The notes beneath the pieces are model-generated. The model ran no database searches, was not told the origin of the DNA, and was given only the letters and a program-made list of their open reading frames with translations. Positions 34,462 to 43,417 of a DNA stretch of 64,000 bases are shown piece after piece; positions within the stretch are counted from its first letter, which is position 1, and the number at the start of each line of letters is the position of its first letter. Both the position numbers and the translations under genes were made by a program. The DNA is taken from positions 6,522,001 to 6,586,000 of the forward strand of contig NZ_CP033365.1 of assembly GCF_013170825.1 (NCBI RefSeq). Direction: 5' to 3'. This DNA comes from Mesorhizobium sp. NZP2298 (lineage in GTDB: Bacteria; Pseudomonadota; Alphaproteobacteria; Rhizobiales; Rhizobiaceae).

Positions 34462-35517
34462 ATGCGCGCTAATACTGTAATCATGATCGTTCTTGCCGGT
34501 GTGTTCGGCGTGCTGGCTGTGGTGCTTGCCAATATCTGGCTGGCAAACCAGCGTAGCGCGATTGCGCAGACAAATGACGTTCAGCGCGACACAGTTGTCG
34601 TGGCCGCCGTGGCGCTGAAGTTCGGCGATACGCTGTCCGCCGACAAATTGCGCGAGGTCGCATGGCCGTCGGGCGCGGTTCCGGCCGGCGCTTTCAAGAC
34701 CGCGGAAGAACTCCTGACCAAGGACGTTCCGGCCGGCGGAGGCCCCAAGCAGGCATTGCAGGCGATCGGCGTCAACGAACCCGTGCTCGCCAGCAAGATC
34801 ACAGGCCCGGGCCAGCGCGCCACGCTTTCGGCGGTGCTCGGCGAGGGCATGAAGGCCGTTTCCATCCGTGTCAACGACGTGCTCGGCGTCGCCGGATTCG
34901 TCTTTCCGGGCGACCGTGTCGACGTGTTGCTGACGCGAACCGTGCGCGGCAATGATGGCGCGGACCAGAGTTTTGTCGACGTGCTGCTGCAGAGCATGAA
35001 GGTGCTCGCCGTCGACCAGGTCGCGGATGCGAGCAAGGACAGCCCGACTGTCGTCAAATCGGTGACGCTCGAGGCCAGCACCAAGGATGCGCAGAAGCTG
35101 ACACTGGCGGCGGGCGCCGGCCAATTGTCGCTGGCGCTGCGCCAGGCCGCGGCCAGCAAGGGCGAGACCACCGAACGTGTGACGCTTTCCGACCTGACCG
35201 GGGAAACACCGGCCGACGTCGCTGCCAGGCAGGCTGAACTCGACAAGAAGGCCGCGGCGGAAGCGGAGGCCGCGGCCGAGCGCAAGCGCGCGGACGACAA
35301 GATCGCCGGCCTTGCCCAGGCGGTGGAACGGGTCGGCAGCCAGATCGACCAGTTGAGCAAGGTGAAGCCTGCTCCGGCCGTGGCGTCGGCGCCGGAAGTC
35401 CACGAAGTCGTCAAGGAAGTCGTCAAGTACGTTCAGCCGGAACCGCCGGCGCGCGCGACGGTGGGCGTCTTCCGAGGTGTGAAGCTCGAGACATATGACG
35501 TGCCGCGGCAGCCATAA
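34462..35517 (+). CDS. cpaB: Flp pilus assembly protein CpaB (RcpC)
   Basis: The 351-residue protein starts with a membrane anchor (VIMIVLAGVFGVLAVVLANIWL). A SAF/CpaB domain follows (VVVAAVALKFGDTLSADKLREVAWPSGAVPAG; ISIRVNDVLGVAGFVFPGDRVDVLLTR-type sequence). The last third is Lys/Ala/Glu-rich coiled coil (residues about 240-300) and a Pro/Val tail. CpaB supports the outer-membrane secretin in the periplasm. It is the third gene of the rightward operon, and cpaC follows after about 55 bases. Confidence 0.95.
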   Translation: MRANTVIMIVLAGVFGVLAVVLANIWLANQRSAIAQTNDVQRDTVVVAAVALKFGDTLSADKLREVAWPSGAVPAGAFKTAEELLTKDVPAGGGPKQALQAIGVNEPVLASKITGPGQRATLSAVLGEGMKAVSIRVNDVLGVAGFVFPGDRVDVLLTRTVRGNDGADQSFVDVLLQSMKVLAVDQVADASKDSPTVVKSVTLEASTKDAQKLTLAAGAGQLSLALRQAAASKGETTERVTLSDLTGETPADVAARQAELDKKAAAEAEAAAERKRADDKIAGLAQAVERVGSQIDQLSKVKPAPAVASAPEVHEVVKEVVKYVQPEPPARATVGVFRGVKLETYDVPRQP

Positions 35518-35572
35518 CAAGGGCGCCGCGACCAGGTTGGCGCCGCCACCAGCGGCGATTGGGGAGACGGGG

Positions 35573-37018
35573 ATGCAAAGGTTTTGGGTGAGGAAGGGGG
35601 CGGCCGCGTTGTCGGCTCTGGCTGCACTGTTGCTATCGAGCCTTGCGGCCGATGCGGCCGACCGCTTCATCGACGTGTCGAACCCCAGCGTCCATCGTAT
35701 TTTCCTGCCGATGTCGCAATCGGTGACTTTGCAGGTGAATGCCAATCTGGGCGATATCGTCGTTGGCGACGAGAAGATCGCCGATGCCCAACCGATGACC
35801 GACCGCACCCTCTATGTCATCGGCAAGGGCGCCGGCACCACCACGGTCAATCTGTTCTCCACCGACAAGCGTTCGCTCGGCGTCATCCAGATCGAGGTCG
35901 GCGTCGACGTCTCCGACATGGCGCAAGCCATCAGGCAGGTGGCGCCAAAGTCGCGCATCGAGATCGGCTCGGTCAACGGCAGGGTCAGGCTTGCCGGTCA
36001 TGTCAAGGACGGCGCCACGCTGGCGGCAATCATGGAAGTCGCGCAGCAATATGGTCCTGACGCCATCATCAACTCGGTCATCGTCGACGACAGCCAGCAG
36101 GTCAATCTGGAAGTGCGCGTGCTGGAAGCCAAGCGCAACTCCGGCCGCGACCTCGGAGTGTCGATCAAGAGCACGAACGGCAGCGGCACGACCAAAGTCG
36201 GAACGGGTATTGCCGCGGTCGATGAAAACAAGGCGGTGCTCGGCTCGGGAGCTCTGCTCAGCGACCTCCTGTCCACATCCACGCCCTTTGGAGCGCTGCT
36301 CACTCGCGTCATCGACAGCAATATAAAGGTCGACTTGTACATTGAGGCGCTCGAGGCCAAGGGCGCGGTGCGCACGCTTGCCAATCCCAATCTCACCACG
36401 CTTTCCGGCGAGCAGGCAAGCTTCAACGCCGGTGGTGAAGTCCCTATCCGAACTCTCGACAAGGATGGCCAGATCAGCATCGTGTACAAGCAATTCGGCG
36501 TTAATCTTCTGTTCACGCCGGTCGTACTCGACGATGGCAAGATCCACATGAACCTGGCGCCGGAAGTCAGCGACCTGAACGGCTTCACCACCGCCGGCGA
36601 CCCGATCTTCACCAACCGCAAACTGTCCACCGTCGTGGAATTGCGCGACGGCCAGAGCTTCGCGGTCGGCGGACTTTTGTCCAGCAAGACCACCAAGCTG
36701 CAGAACCAGGTGCCGTGGCTTGGCCAGGTCCCGGTCATCGGGACGCTGTTCCGCAATTCAAGCAGCCAGAAGGAAGAGACCGAACTGGTGGTCATCGTCA
36801 CGCCGCATATCGTGCGGCCGGTAAAACCCGGCGAGCAGTTGGCGACGCCATTCGACAAGACGCGGCCGGCCAACGATCCGGAATTCTTCGTCCTTGGTCA
36901 GCTCGAGGTGAACAAGGACATGATCCGAAAATATGAGACCGGCGACGGCGTCACCGGCCCCTATGGGCACATGCTCGACTTCAAATCGAAGGACAAGATG
37001 CTCTATGTCAAGAAATAG
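35573..37018 (+). CDS. cpaC: Flp pilus secretin CpaC (RcpA)
   Basis: The 481-residue outer-membrane secretin has a signal peptide (LAALLLSSLAADA-ADRFID), a pilus-specific N-terminal domain (QSVTLQVNANLGDIVVGDEKIADAQPM-type), a BON-like region and the C-terminal secretin domain. The latter ends WLGQVPVIGTLFRNSS and EETELVVIVTPHIVRP, the classic signature. The ATG at 35573 follows GGGGAGACGGGG and is preferred over 35495, which overlaps cpaB. Confidence 0.95.
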   Translation: MQRFWVRKGAAALSALAALLLSSLAADAADRFIDVSNPSVHRIFLPMSQSVTLQVNANLGDIVVGDEKIADAQPMTDRTLYVIGKGAGTTTVNLFSTDKRSLGVIQIEVGVDVSDMAQAIRQVAPKSRIEIGSVNGRVRLAGHVKDGATLAAIMEVAQQYGPDAIINSVIVDDSQQVNLEVRVLEAKRNSGRDLGVSIKSTNGSGTTKVGTGIAAVDENKAVLGSGALLSDLLSTSTPFGALLTRVIDSNIKVDLYIEALEAKGAVRTLANPNLTTLSGEQASFNAGGEVPIRTLDKDGQISIVYKQFGVNLLFTPVVLDDGKIHMNLAPEVSDLNGFTTAGDPIFTNRKLSTVVELRDGQSFAVGGLLSSKTTKLQNQVPWLGQVPVIGTLFRNSSSQKEETELVVIVTPHIVRPVKPGEQLATPFDKTRPANDPEFFVLGQLEVNKDMIRKYETGDGVTGPYGHMLDFKSKDKMLYVKK

Positions 37019-37301
37019 GATCTTGATCGCCATCCTGTGCGCCAGCGCATTGTCAGGCTGCGCCGCGGATTATCTGAATCACTACGATTCAGTGACTTTG
37101 GCGGCCGGCGACACGCAGAGATACAATTCGCTGCTGCAGACGGTCGATCCGTTCAATCCGGCGTCCAGGAATACACACATCGAAGGCGACGGTGCGCGCG
37201 CGGCCGCCGTGGCGCACAACTACAAATTTCCACCACCGCCGCCGCCACCACCGGCCATCACGGTCAATGTCGGCGGGGCGGGTGTGACTACAGGACAGTG
37301 A
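37005..37301 (+). CDS. small lipoprotein at the cpaD position
   Basis: This 98-residue protein has a lipoprotein signal (RILIAILCASALSGCAADYL, lipobox LSGC), a short region with HYDSVTLAAGDTQRYNSLLQTVDPFNPAS and a polyproline run before a Gly-rich end. Its ATG overlaps the cpaC stop by about 14 bases. In many Tad loci the larger lipoprotein CpaD follows cpaC, and the segment around VTLAAGD may be a relic of, or equivalent to, CpaD's N-terminal part. I cannot confirm homology. Confidence 0.75.
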   Translation: MSRNRILIAILCASALSGCAADYLNHYDSVTLAAGDTQRYNSLLQTVDPFNPASRNTHIEGDGARAAAVAHNYKFPPPPPPPPAITVNVGGAGVTTGQ

Positions 37302-37379
37302 ACAGAACAGAAGGACGCGGTTTCAGCGCGCCAGGCCATACGAGGGATCCTGGCGTCAGGGGAGCAAGGGGCAAGGGCC

Positions 37380-38861
37380 ATGCTGCGGACCATTCGCGCA
37401 TTCTGGCGCGACCAGAGGGGAATAGCGCTGATCCTCGTCAGCATTACGCTGCCGGCGATCATCGGCTTTTCGCTGCTGGCGATCGACATGAGCCGGGTGA
37501 ACAATCTGCACAATGATTTGCAGAAGGGCGCGGATGCGCTGGCATTGGCAGGCGCAGCCGAACTCGATGGGACGTCTGATGCCATCACAAGAGCGGACCG
37601 TGCGTTGGCAACGCTGGTGGCCAACAAATATACGTTCTCGACATCTGGGCCGCCGCAGACATTGGCCGCCGCCGGCGTGACGAGGCGCTACCTGAAGTCG
37701 TTGCCGACCTCAGACAATCTGCCGATTGCCGCAGCCAACGTCATCACCGATGAAGTTACCGACGCACCCCTCGCTCGCTACGTCGAGATCAAGGTAACGC
37801 CGGTCGGATTCGCCGCCATTTTCCCGGCGTCATATCTCACCGGCAATTCAGCCAGCAACGGGTTCAATGTAGGCGCCACCGCCGTCGCCGGCTTCACGTC
37901 AAGCGTTTGCGACTACACGCCGGTTTTCATGTGCAACCCATACGAAGACACAAGCATCACCGGCGGCGTGACGCTGGAGCAGGCGGCGCAAAGCAGACAA
38001 TATCGCCGTCGGCAAATCATCCTGCGCGGAGACGGATCCTACGCCCCTGGCAACTTCGCTTTCCTGTCTTCGCCGTTTGGCAACGGGGCCAACGAGCTCG
38101 AAAAGATGCTCGCGGACTCCAAGCCGCAGAATTGCTATTCGCGCGATGGCGTCAACACCGAGCCGGGGCAGAACGCCGGTCCCGTCGAGAACGGGATCAA
38201 CTCGCGGTTCGGCATCAACTCTTCCAGTTACTCGGACGGACCTGCGGTCAATGTGCGCAAAGGCGCCCAGAACTGGGACCAGTACGTCACGAGCAATAAG
38301 GTCAACTACGAAACGGATGCCACCAAGGGAGTCGGTCTTGAACGCGACTCGTGCCAGATCGCCGGCAACTGCACATTGATGGGCGGCCGCATGGGCGCCG
38401 GCGACTGGAATTTTGCGCGCTACTGGTCTGTCAACCATCCCGGCCGCGCGGTGCCAGCGGCTCTTTCGGGCACAGGCGCCGACCTGCCGACGCGATACGA
38501 AGTCTATCGCTACGAGATCGACCCTGACGGCAATCCTCTCACCAATGACAGCATTGTCGGCGACGCTGCCGTCGGCGGCGAAAAAGGCACCCCACCTGTA
38601 GCGGCAGGTACTCCGATCACCACCGTCGACCGCCGCCTGCTCTACGGCGCGATCCTGGACTGCAATGCGCTTCAGGCCAGCGGCGTGAATTTCAAGGGTC
38701 GAGCGACAGGTATTCCCGTCAGGCGCTTTGGCAGTTTCTTCGTTACCGAGCCGATCAAGGACGGCAAGAATATCTATGTCGAGCTGGTCGACATCACCGG
38801 CAAGGGCGGACGCGGGACACTCGACAATTTCCTGCGCGACGAAGCGCAGCTCTATCGGTGA
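37380..38861 (+). CDS. TadG-like Flp pilus protein
   Basis: The 493-residue protein has the TadE/TadG N-terminal anchor (FWRDQRGIALILVSITLPAIIGFSLLAIDMSRV) followed by ADALALAGAAELDG, typical of TadG. The periplasmic part is large and cysteine-containing (SVCDYTPVFMCNPYED; RDSCQIAGNCTLMGG). There is no clear von Willebrand MIDAS motif. It is a putative minor pilin-like assembly factor. The two TadE-like genes follow directly. Confidence 0.88.
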   Translation: MLRTIRAFWRDQRGIALILVSITLPAIIGFSLLAIDMSRVNNLHNDLQKGADALALAGAAELDGTSDAITRADRALATLVANKYTFSTSGPPQTLAAAGVTRRYLKSLPTSDNLPIAAANVITDEVTDAPLARYVEIKVTPVGFAAIFPASYLTGNSASNGFNVGATAVAGFTSSVCDYTPVFMCNPYEDTSITGGVTLEQAAQSRQYRRRQIILRGDGSYAPGNFAFLSSPFGNGANELEKMLADSKPQNCYSRDGVNTEPGQNAGPVENGINSRFGINSSSYSDGPAVNVRKGAQNWDQYVTSNKVNYETDATKGVGLERDSCQIAGNCTLMGGRMGAGDWNFARYWSVNHPGRAVPAALSGTGADLPTRYEVYRYEIDPDGNPLTNDSIVGDAAVGGEKGTPPVAAGTPITTVDRRLLYGAILDCNALQASGVNFKGRATGIPVRRFGSFFVTEPIKDGKNIYVELVDITGKGGRGTLDNFLRDEAQLYR

Positions 38862-38867
38862 CCGGCG

Positions 38868-39416
38868 ATGATCAAGATGATGCGCCACAGCCTCGACAGA
38901 TTTCGCCGTGACCAGCGCGGGGCCGTGCTTGTCGAGATGACGCTGATCGCGCCGCTGATGCTGATCCTGTCAGCGGGCGTGTTCGAATTCGGCAATCTGA
39001 TCCACGACAAGCTTTTGATGGAGGCCGGCCTCGACGATGCGGCTCGTTTTGGCGCTCGCTGCAACAGCCAGATGTACACCGACGTCGGTTGGTCGGCGAT
39101 CGACTGCGCCGATATCGCGACGAATATCGCGGTCTACGGCAAGGCCTCGTTGACCGTGGCAAATGGCGTGGTGACGGACAGCCCGCGCGTCAGCGGCTGG
39201 CAGAAAGCGAATGTGACCGTGACCATAGGCGCCAGCGGCTCCTGCCATGACGCTGTCGTTGCCGGCGTTACCCAATATCGATCGGTGACCCCGCAAGTGT
39301 GCATCGTCAGGGCGGCGGGAACCTATCCCTATAGTGGCGTCGGCATGCTGTCGCTTCTCAATATCGGCCCGATCACCTTGAGCGGCGCCCACGAGGAGCG
39401 GTTGATCCGGTTCTGA
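38868..39416 (+). CDS. TadE-like pseudopilin, first copy
   Basis: The 182-residue protein begins with a charged leader (RHSLDRFRRDQRG) and the TadE-like hydrophobic segment AVLVEMTLIAPLMLILSAGVFEFGN, with Glu at +5 after the presumed Gly-Ala cleavage site. The rest is a periplasmic domain with four cysteines. Pseudopilins of this type are processed by the Tad peptidase and support pilus biogenesis. It starts 6 bases after the tadG-like stop. Confidence 0.9.
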   Translation: MIKMMRHSLDRFRRDQRGAVLVEMTLIAPLMLILSAGVFEFGNLIHDKLLMEAGLDDAARFGARCNSQMYTDVGWSAIDCADIATNIAVYGKASLTVANGVVTDSPRVSGWQKANVTVTIGASGSCHDAVVAGVTQYRSVTPQVCIVRAAGTYPYSGVGMLSLLNIGPITLSGAHEERLIRF

Positions 39417-39418
39417 TC

Positions 39419-40057
39419 ATGATGAGGCGCTTCGCAAAATCAGAACTCGGCGCGGCAATGGTCGAAATGACCATCGTCGCGCCTTTGCTTTTTGCGCTCG
39501 TCCTCGGCTTCGTCGATTTCGGCTACGCCTTCTATCAATGGAACGCGGCGACAAAGGCGGTGCAGGTCGGCGCGCGGCTGGCGTCGATTTCCGACCCGGT
39601 TGTCAGCAATCTCACGGCCGCCGCTCCCATCGCGGTACCGGGCGCGCCAGTCGCGGCCGGCGCCTATGGTCCGTTTGTCTGCCAATACACCGGAACCACC
39701 GGTGCATGCAGCAATGGCGGCACATTCGATGCCGCCTCCTTCAGCCGCATCTTCCGCGGCGACACGGCAAACACGACCGATGACGTCTGTCCCGCGCCGG
39801 CAGCGAACCAGCGACCGGGAATGTGTCACTTCTTTCCGGGGCTACACCGCGACAACATCGTCGTCACCTACTCGGCTACCGGCCTCGGTTTCCAAACCCG
39901 TTTGGGTGGACCCGTGCCGACCATCACTGTCAACCTGCGGAACCTGACCTTCCAGTTCTTCTTCCTGAAAGGGCTGATGGGTTTCAACGACATCACCATG
40001 CCCTCCATGCTGAGCACGGTCACGGGCGAAGACCTGAAAACGAGCGCACCATCATGA
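39419..40057 (+). CDS. TadE-like pseudopilin, second copy
   Basis: This 212-residue TadE-family protein has the leader MMRRFAKSELG, then AAMVEMTIVAPLLFALVLGFVDFGYAFYQWNAATKAVQVGAR, again with the Gly-Ala site and Glu at +5. The periplasmic part contains several cysteines. It differs in the C-terminal half from the preceding TadE-like protein, so the pair are probably distinct minor components. Its stop overlaps the cpaE start (ATGA). Confidence 0.9.
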   Translation: MMRRFAKSELGAAMVEMTIVAPLLFALVLGFVDFGYAFYQWNAATKAVQVGARLASISDPVVSNLTAAAPIAVPGAPVAAGAYGPFVCQYTGTTGACSNGGTFDAASFSRIFRGDTANTTDDVCPAPAANQRPGMCHFFPGLHRDNIVVTYSATGLGFQTRLGGPVPTITVNLRNLTFQFFFLKGLMGFNDITMPSMLSTVTGEDLKTSAPS

Positions 40058-41217
40058 ATGCCATCAACACCAAGGTTACGCCGACCAAGCGAAAGCAGGT
40101 GGCGTTGTTTTCGTCCGATCCGGCTTTCAAGCGCGAGGTGGCGACGCGGCTCGATGCGCTGGCGATCTATGATGTCAGGATCTCCGAGACGGATGATTTT
40201 CTGAAAGGTCCGCCCGCCGATACGCGCCCAGGCATCGTCATCCTCGATCTCGGCAATGGCGGCCTGCTCGGCAGACCAGGCATTGTCGAGGCGCGCGCGC
40301 TGTGGGCGTCGGTGCCGCTGATCGCGGTTTCCGATGAGCTGACGTCGGAACAGACGCGCGTGCTGGTGCGCATGAACGCTTCGGACTGGCTGCACAAGCC
40401 GCTCGACGGCAAGGAACTGCTCAACGCGGTGACCTTCCATGATACCGGCAACCAGGGAACCAAAAGCCGCATCATCACCTTCATCAGCGCCAGCGGTGGC
40501 GCCGGTGCCACGACGCTCGCTTTGTCGGCCGCCGAATTCCTGGCCTCGAAATCGACGGAGCGCGCGGCTTCGACCTGCCTGGTCGATCTCGATTTCCAGA
40601 GCGCCAATTGCGGCGCCTACCTCAATCTGTTCAACCAGTTCGATCTGGCGGGCATCATCGGCCAGCCGGAAAGGCTCGATGTCGAGCTGATGGACGTCAT
40701 CAAGCTGTCGCGCCCGTCCGGTCTCACCCTCTACGCGTTCGAGAGGCCGCAGCTGCCGTTCGAGCCGCAAGGCAGCGATTTCGTCTTCCGGCTGCTCGAC
40801 CTCGTCGCCTACCGCTTCGACGACATCGTCATCGACCTGCCCAATCTCGAAACGCCGTGGCACAATTCGGTGCTTTCGACGAGCGACGAGATTTTCATCG
40901 TCTTCGAACTCAACGTCGCTTCGCTGCGGCAAGGCAAGCGGCTCTACAAGAAGATCCGCGAGTTGCGCGGCAATGCGGTCAGCATCACGCTCGTCGCCAA
41001 CAAGCACAAGCGCAAATGGTTCGGGAACCATTTTTCGCGCAGTGAGCTCGAGAAGATATTCAAGGCGCCGCACATCAAATCGGTGGCCCTGGACAACACC
41101 CTTCTGGCCGATGCCTTGAACCGGGCGATCCTGCCTTCCGAAGTGGATGGCCGGGCGCGCTTCAACAAGGATCTGAAGAAGATGTTCAAAGAGCGGCTCG
41201 ATGACGCCGCCCGGTAG
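40054..41217 (+). CDS. cpaE: Flp pilus localisation ATPase-like protein CpaE (TadZ)
   Basis: The 387-residue product has an N-terminal receiver-like domain (KQVALFSSDPAFKREVATRLDAL; GIVILDLGNGGLLG) and a C-terminal MinD/ParA-like ATPase domain (RIITFISASGGAGATTLALSAAEFL; STCLVDLDFQSANCGAYLNLF). The P-loop reads SGGAGATTLA, lacking the lysines of ParA's KGGxGKT, as is common in CpaE/TadZ. It positions the pilus machine at the pole. An earlier frame opening at 39823 lies in the tadE gene; the ATG at 40054 is correct. Confidence 0.93.
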   Translation: MNAINTKVTPTKRKQVALFSSDPAFKREVATRLDALAIYDVRISETDDFLKGPPADTRPGIVILDLGNGGLLGRPGIVEARALWASVPLIAVSDELTSEQTRVLVRMNASDWLHKPLDGKELLNAVTFHDTGNQGTKSRIITFISASGGAGATTLALSAAEFLASKSTERAASTCLVDLDFQSANCGAYLNLFNQFDLAGIIGQPERLDVELMDVIKLSRPSGLTLYAFERPQLPFEPQGSDFVFRLLDLVAYRFDDIVIDLPNLETPWHNSVLSTSDEIFIVFELNVASLRQGKRLYKKIRELRGNAVSITLVANKHKRKWFGNHFSRSELEKIFKAPHIKSVALDNTLLADALNRAILPSEVDGRARFNKDLKKMFKERLDDAAR

Positions 41218-41791
41218 ACATGACGCGGCTGCAAGGCTGATCGGCGCCTGCGTGCTCAGCCTGGCGCTTGCGCTGTCGGCCCAGGACGTCGCCCAGGCGC
41301 GATCGAGGCTTTCGGATCGGCCACCACTGCCGGCGATGGGCCCCAGCCTGCGCAAGGCGGTTGCTTTCGCAACCACGGAGCAGCCGGGAACGATCGTCAT
41401 CCGCAAGAACGAGAAGGCGCTTTACCTGGTGACCCGTCAGGGCCAGGCGCTGCGCTACCAGATCAGCGTCGGACGTGACGGATTCGGCTGGACCGGTGTC
41501 GTGAAGGTCGGCGCGAAAACGGAATGGCCGCAGTGGCGCCCGCCCAGGGAAATGCGCGCCCGCCAGCCGGACCTGCCGGAGCTGGTGCCTTCGGGCCCCT
41601 ACAACCCGCTCGGCGCACGGGCGCTTTATCTGCTTCGGGACGGGCACGACACGCTCTATCGCATCCATGGCACCAACGATCCCTCGGGCGTGGGGTTTGA
41701 CGGTACATCTGGGTGCTTCCGCCTTACCAACACGGATGTGATCGATCTTTTCAAGCGCGTGCCAATAGGCACCAAGGTGGTGGTTCAATGA
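41201..41791 (+). CDS. L,D-transpeptidase (YkuD family) in the Tad operon
   Basis: This 196-residue exported protein has a signal region (LIGACVLSLALALSAQDVAQA) and a YkuD domain with the catalytic motif YRIHGTNDPSGVGFDGTSGCFRLTNTDVIDLF, where His and Cys form the active site. L,D-transpeptidases cross-link or attach proteins to peptidoglycan in the periplasm. It overlaps the cpaE 3' end by 17 bases, and its stop overlaps the next start (ATGA), so it belongs to the Tad operon. It may help pass the pilus machine through the wall. Confidence 0.9.
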   Translation: MTPPGRHDAAARLIGACVLSLALALSAQDVAQARSRLSDRPPLPAMGPSLRKAVAFATTEQPGTIVIRKNEKALYLVTRQGQALRYQISVGRDGFGWTGVVKVGAKTEWPQWRPPREMRARQPDLPELVPSGPYNPLGARALYLLRDGHDTLYRIHGTNDPSGVGFDGTSGCFRLTNTDVIDLFKRVPIGTKVVVQ

Positions 41792-42363
41792 CGACGATCA
41801 GTGACCCGCACGTGCCGACCGTGGCCGCCGAGCCCATCGAACCGCAACTGCTCGACAGGGATGCGAGCCGGTCGCGGCTGGCCGTCGTGGTCGGTGTCGG
41901 ATTGACACTGTTTGCGGTGCTGAACGCGACCGCCGCCATCTACCTCTATCGCGGCATCTCCGACCTGCGCGTCGTGGAGGGACGTCTGGAGGAGCTCGGC
42001 GCGTTCGAGGAGCGGATCGTTGCCCGGCTCGACACGGTCAACAACGGTTTTCAAAGCCGATTTGAAAGGCTGGACAGCCAGTTGCAAGGCAGTTTCAACG
42101 AAGTCAACGGCAACCTGGCCCGGTTGGAACAAAGCCCTCCGTCAGCGCGCGACGACGGCAGCGCGGGCGCGGCGGAACCCGTCGTCGTCACCACCAGCAC
42201 CGTGGCGGACGCATCCTCCAACACCAGCGATATCGCGGCCGAACCCGCGGCTGATACGCCACGGCCACCCAAGCGCAAGAGCACCGCGCCCCCTGCCCCG
42301 AACCCCTCCTACCAGCGAACCGAAACGCCGGACGGCAAGGTCTATTATCGCAAGATCAATTGA
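41788..42363 (+). CDS. unassigned single-pass membrane protein ending the Tad operon
   Basis: I do not recognise a family. The 191-residue protein has a cytoplasmic N terminus, one membrane helix (LAVVVGVGLTLFAVLNATAAIYLYRG), a heptad-like coiled-coil segment (LRVVEGRLEELGAFEERIVARLDTVNNGFQSRFERL-type) and a Ser/Pro/Thr-rich tail ending PDGKVYYRKIN. Its ATG overlaps the L,D-transpeptidase stop, indicating coupling. It may be an accessory factor for the transpeptidase or pilus. Confidence 0.8.
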   Translation: MTTISDPHVPTVAAEPIEPQLLDRDASRSRLAVVVGVGLTLFAVLNATAAIYLYRGISDLRVVEGRLEELGAFEERIVARLDTVNNGFQSRFERLDSQLQGSFNEVNGNLARLEQSPPSARDDGSAGAAEPVVVTTSTVADASSNTSDIAAEPAADTPRPPKRKSTAPPAPNPSYQRTETPDGKVYYRKIN

Positions 42364-42434
42364 GGCGGGTCCGGCTTTCGGCGAACCGCCGGATCCGAGA
42401 AGCTGGCGCTCTCTCGAATGCCCGATGCGCCAGG

Positions 42435-42971
42435 CTAGATATCGCGTCCCAAAGCCATGAGACGCAGGGCCGGAGACTCTCCGCGCAGCCGCGTTTCGCG
42501 AAGGAACGCGACATGACAATACGCACAGGCCGCGAAGCCCAGAACAAGCACGAGGCTGTTCTGCCAGGTAAAATCGACTATCAGTGCGAATTGGAGGCCG
42601 TTCGACAGCGGGAATGCCGCGACAGTACTCGCCGTCTCCGAATGACTGCTGGACGCGATCATCAGTCCGGCAAAGAGCAGGGCGACGTGATTGGCCAGGA
42701 AGAAGGCGGCCGGCCGCCTCATGCGGCAAGCGCCCCAGCACACCGCCGCCGCGGCAACCAGGATGACGGCATCCAGAACCATCGAACCGCCCAGGCCAAG
42801 ATCGACTTGTTGCCAGAACATCGCCGACAAGGGGTGCAGTTCAAGCCAGATCCGCCACATGACGGGGCTGGCGGCATAGGGTCCGAGCAGCAGGGTCGCT
42901 ATTCGCTCGCTTGCCAGAAGCATCAGGATGAAAGCCGGAAAAGCGAAGAGTAATATCGACTTGCGCTTCAT
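42435..42971 (-). CDS. unassigned small polytopic membrane protein
   Basis: The 178-residue product has about four hydrophobic helices (LLFAFPAFILMLLAS; MVLDAVILVAAAAVCWGAC; FFLANHVALLFAGLMIASS; NSLVLVLGFAACAYCHVAFL). No catalytic motif is obvious. It lies between the Tad operon and the TolC gene, in the opposite direction, and seems to be transcribed alone. Codon use is like its neighbours. Confidence 0.7.
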   Translation of the reverse strand: MKRKSILLFAFPAFILMLLASERIATLLLGPYAASPVMWRIWLELHPLSAMFWQQVDLGLGGSMVLDAVILVAAAAVCWGACRMRRPAAFFLANHVALLFAGLMIASSSHSETASTVAAFPLSNGLQFALIVDFTWQNSLVLVLGFAACAYCHVAFLRETRLRGESPALRLMALGRDI

Positions 42972-43417
42972 TTTATCCTCGACAATCTGGCGTCAGCATA
43001 GATTGCAGAGATTGCGTGAAGCTTAACGCAGGGCGCGACTGCGGCCTGCTTGGGAACTCATCCCGGCAGCCAGTACTTCAGCATCGGCCCATTCGTCCCG
43101 CCACGGCGTGATCTTGGCCGAGATGTCATCAAATTTTCCACGACGCCCTTTCAGTTCATGCGGGCCTACGATTCTCCCGCATCGACCATTTGCGCCTTTC
43201 GGCTTTCCGCTCCTGGCGACAGTCAGGCCCGCTCCAACGGGCCGGTTGTTGTGCCATTTTTGCTACATTTCACAACCTTATGGTCAAAATCCACCCTTTA
43301 GGGACTTCTAATTTAATATTCACTCACGTATCGCGTGAAATTGTTGGATAATCAGGCAAGCTGAGGCTTGGTTGTAGCGCTGGAAAAGAGCGCTGGGGAA
43401 ACGTTGGGGCGGATTAG
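42972..43417. promoter_or_regulatory. gap upstream of tolC: promoter region plus a possible gene remnant
   Basis: The right part (about 43230-43417) is AT-rich and should hold the tolC promoter. It has GTTGTG/CACAAC arms about 17 bases apart near 43245-43275 and a TCACG-TATCG-CGTGA inverted repeat at 43324-43338. The left part (about 43023-43230) has coding-like composition on the minus strand (for example FDDISAKITPWRDEWADAEVLAAG) but no intact gene with a start. It may be a decayed remnant. Confidence 0.4.

Noticed and set aside
34183..35808. A 541-codon minus-strand frame opposite flp2, cpaB and cpaC
   Set aside because: Antisense to well-supported pilus genes; no family resemblance.
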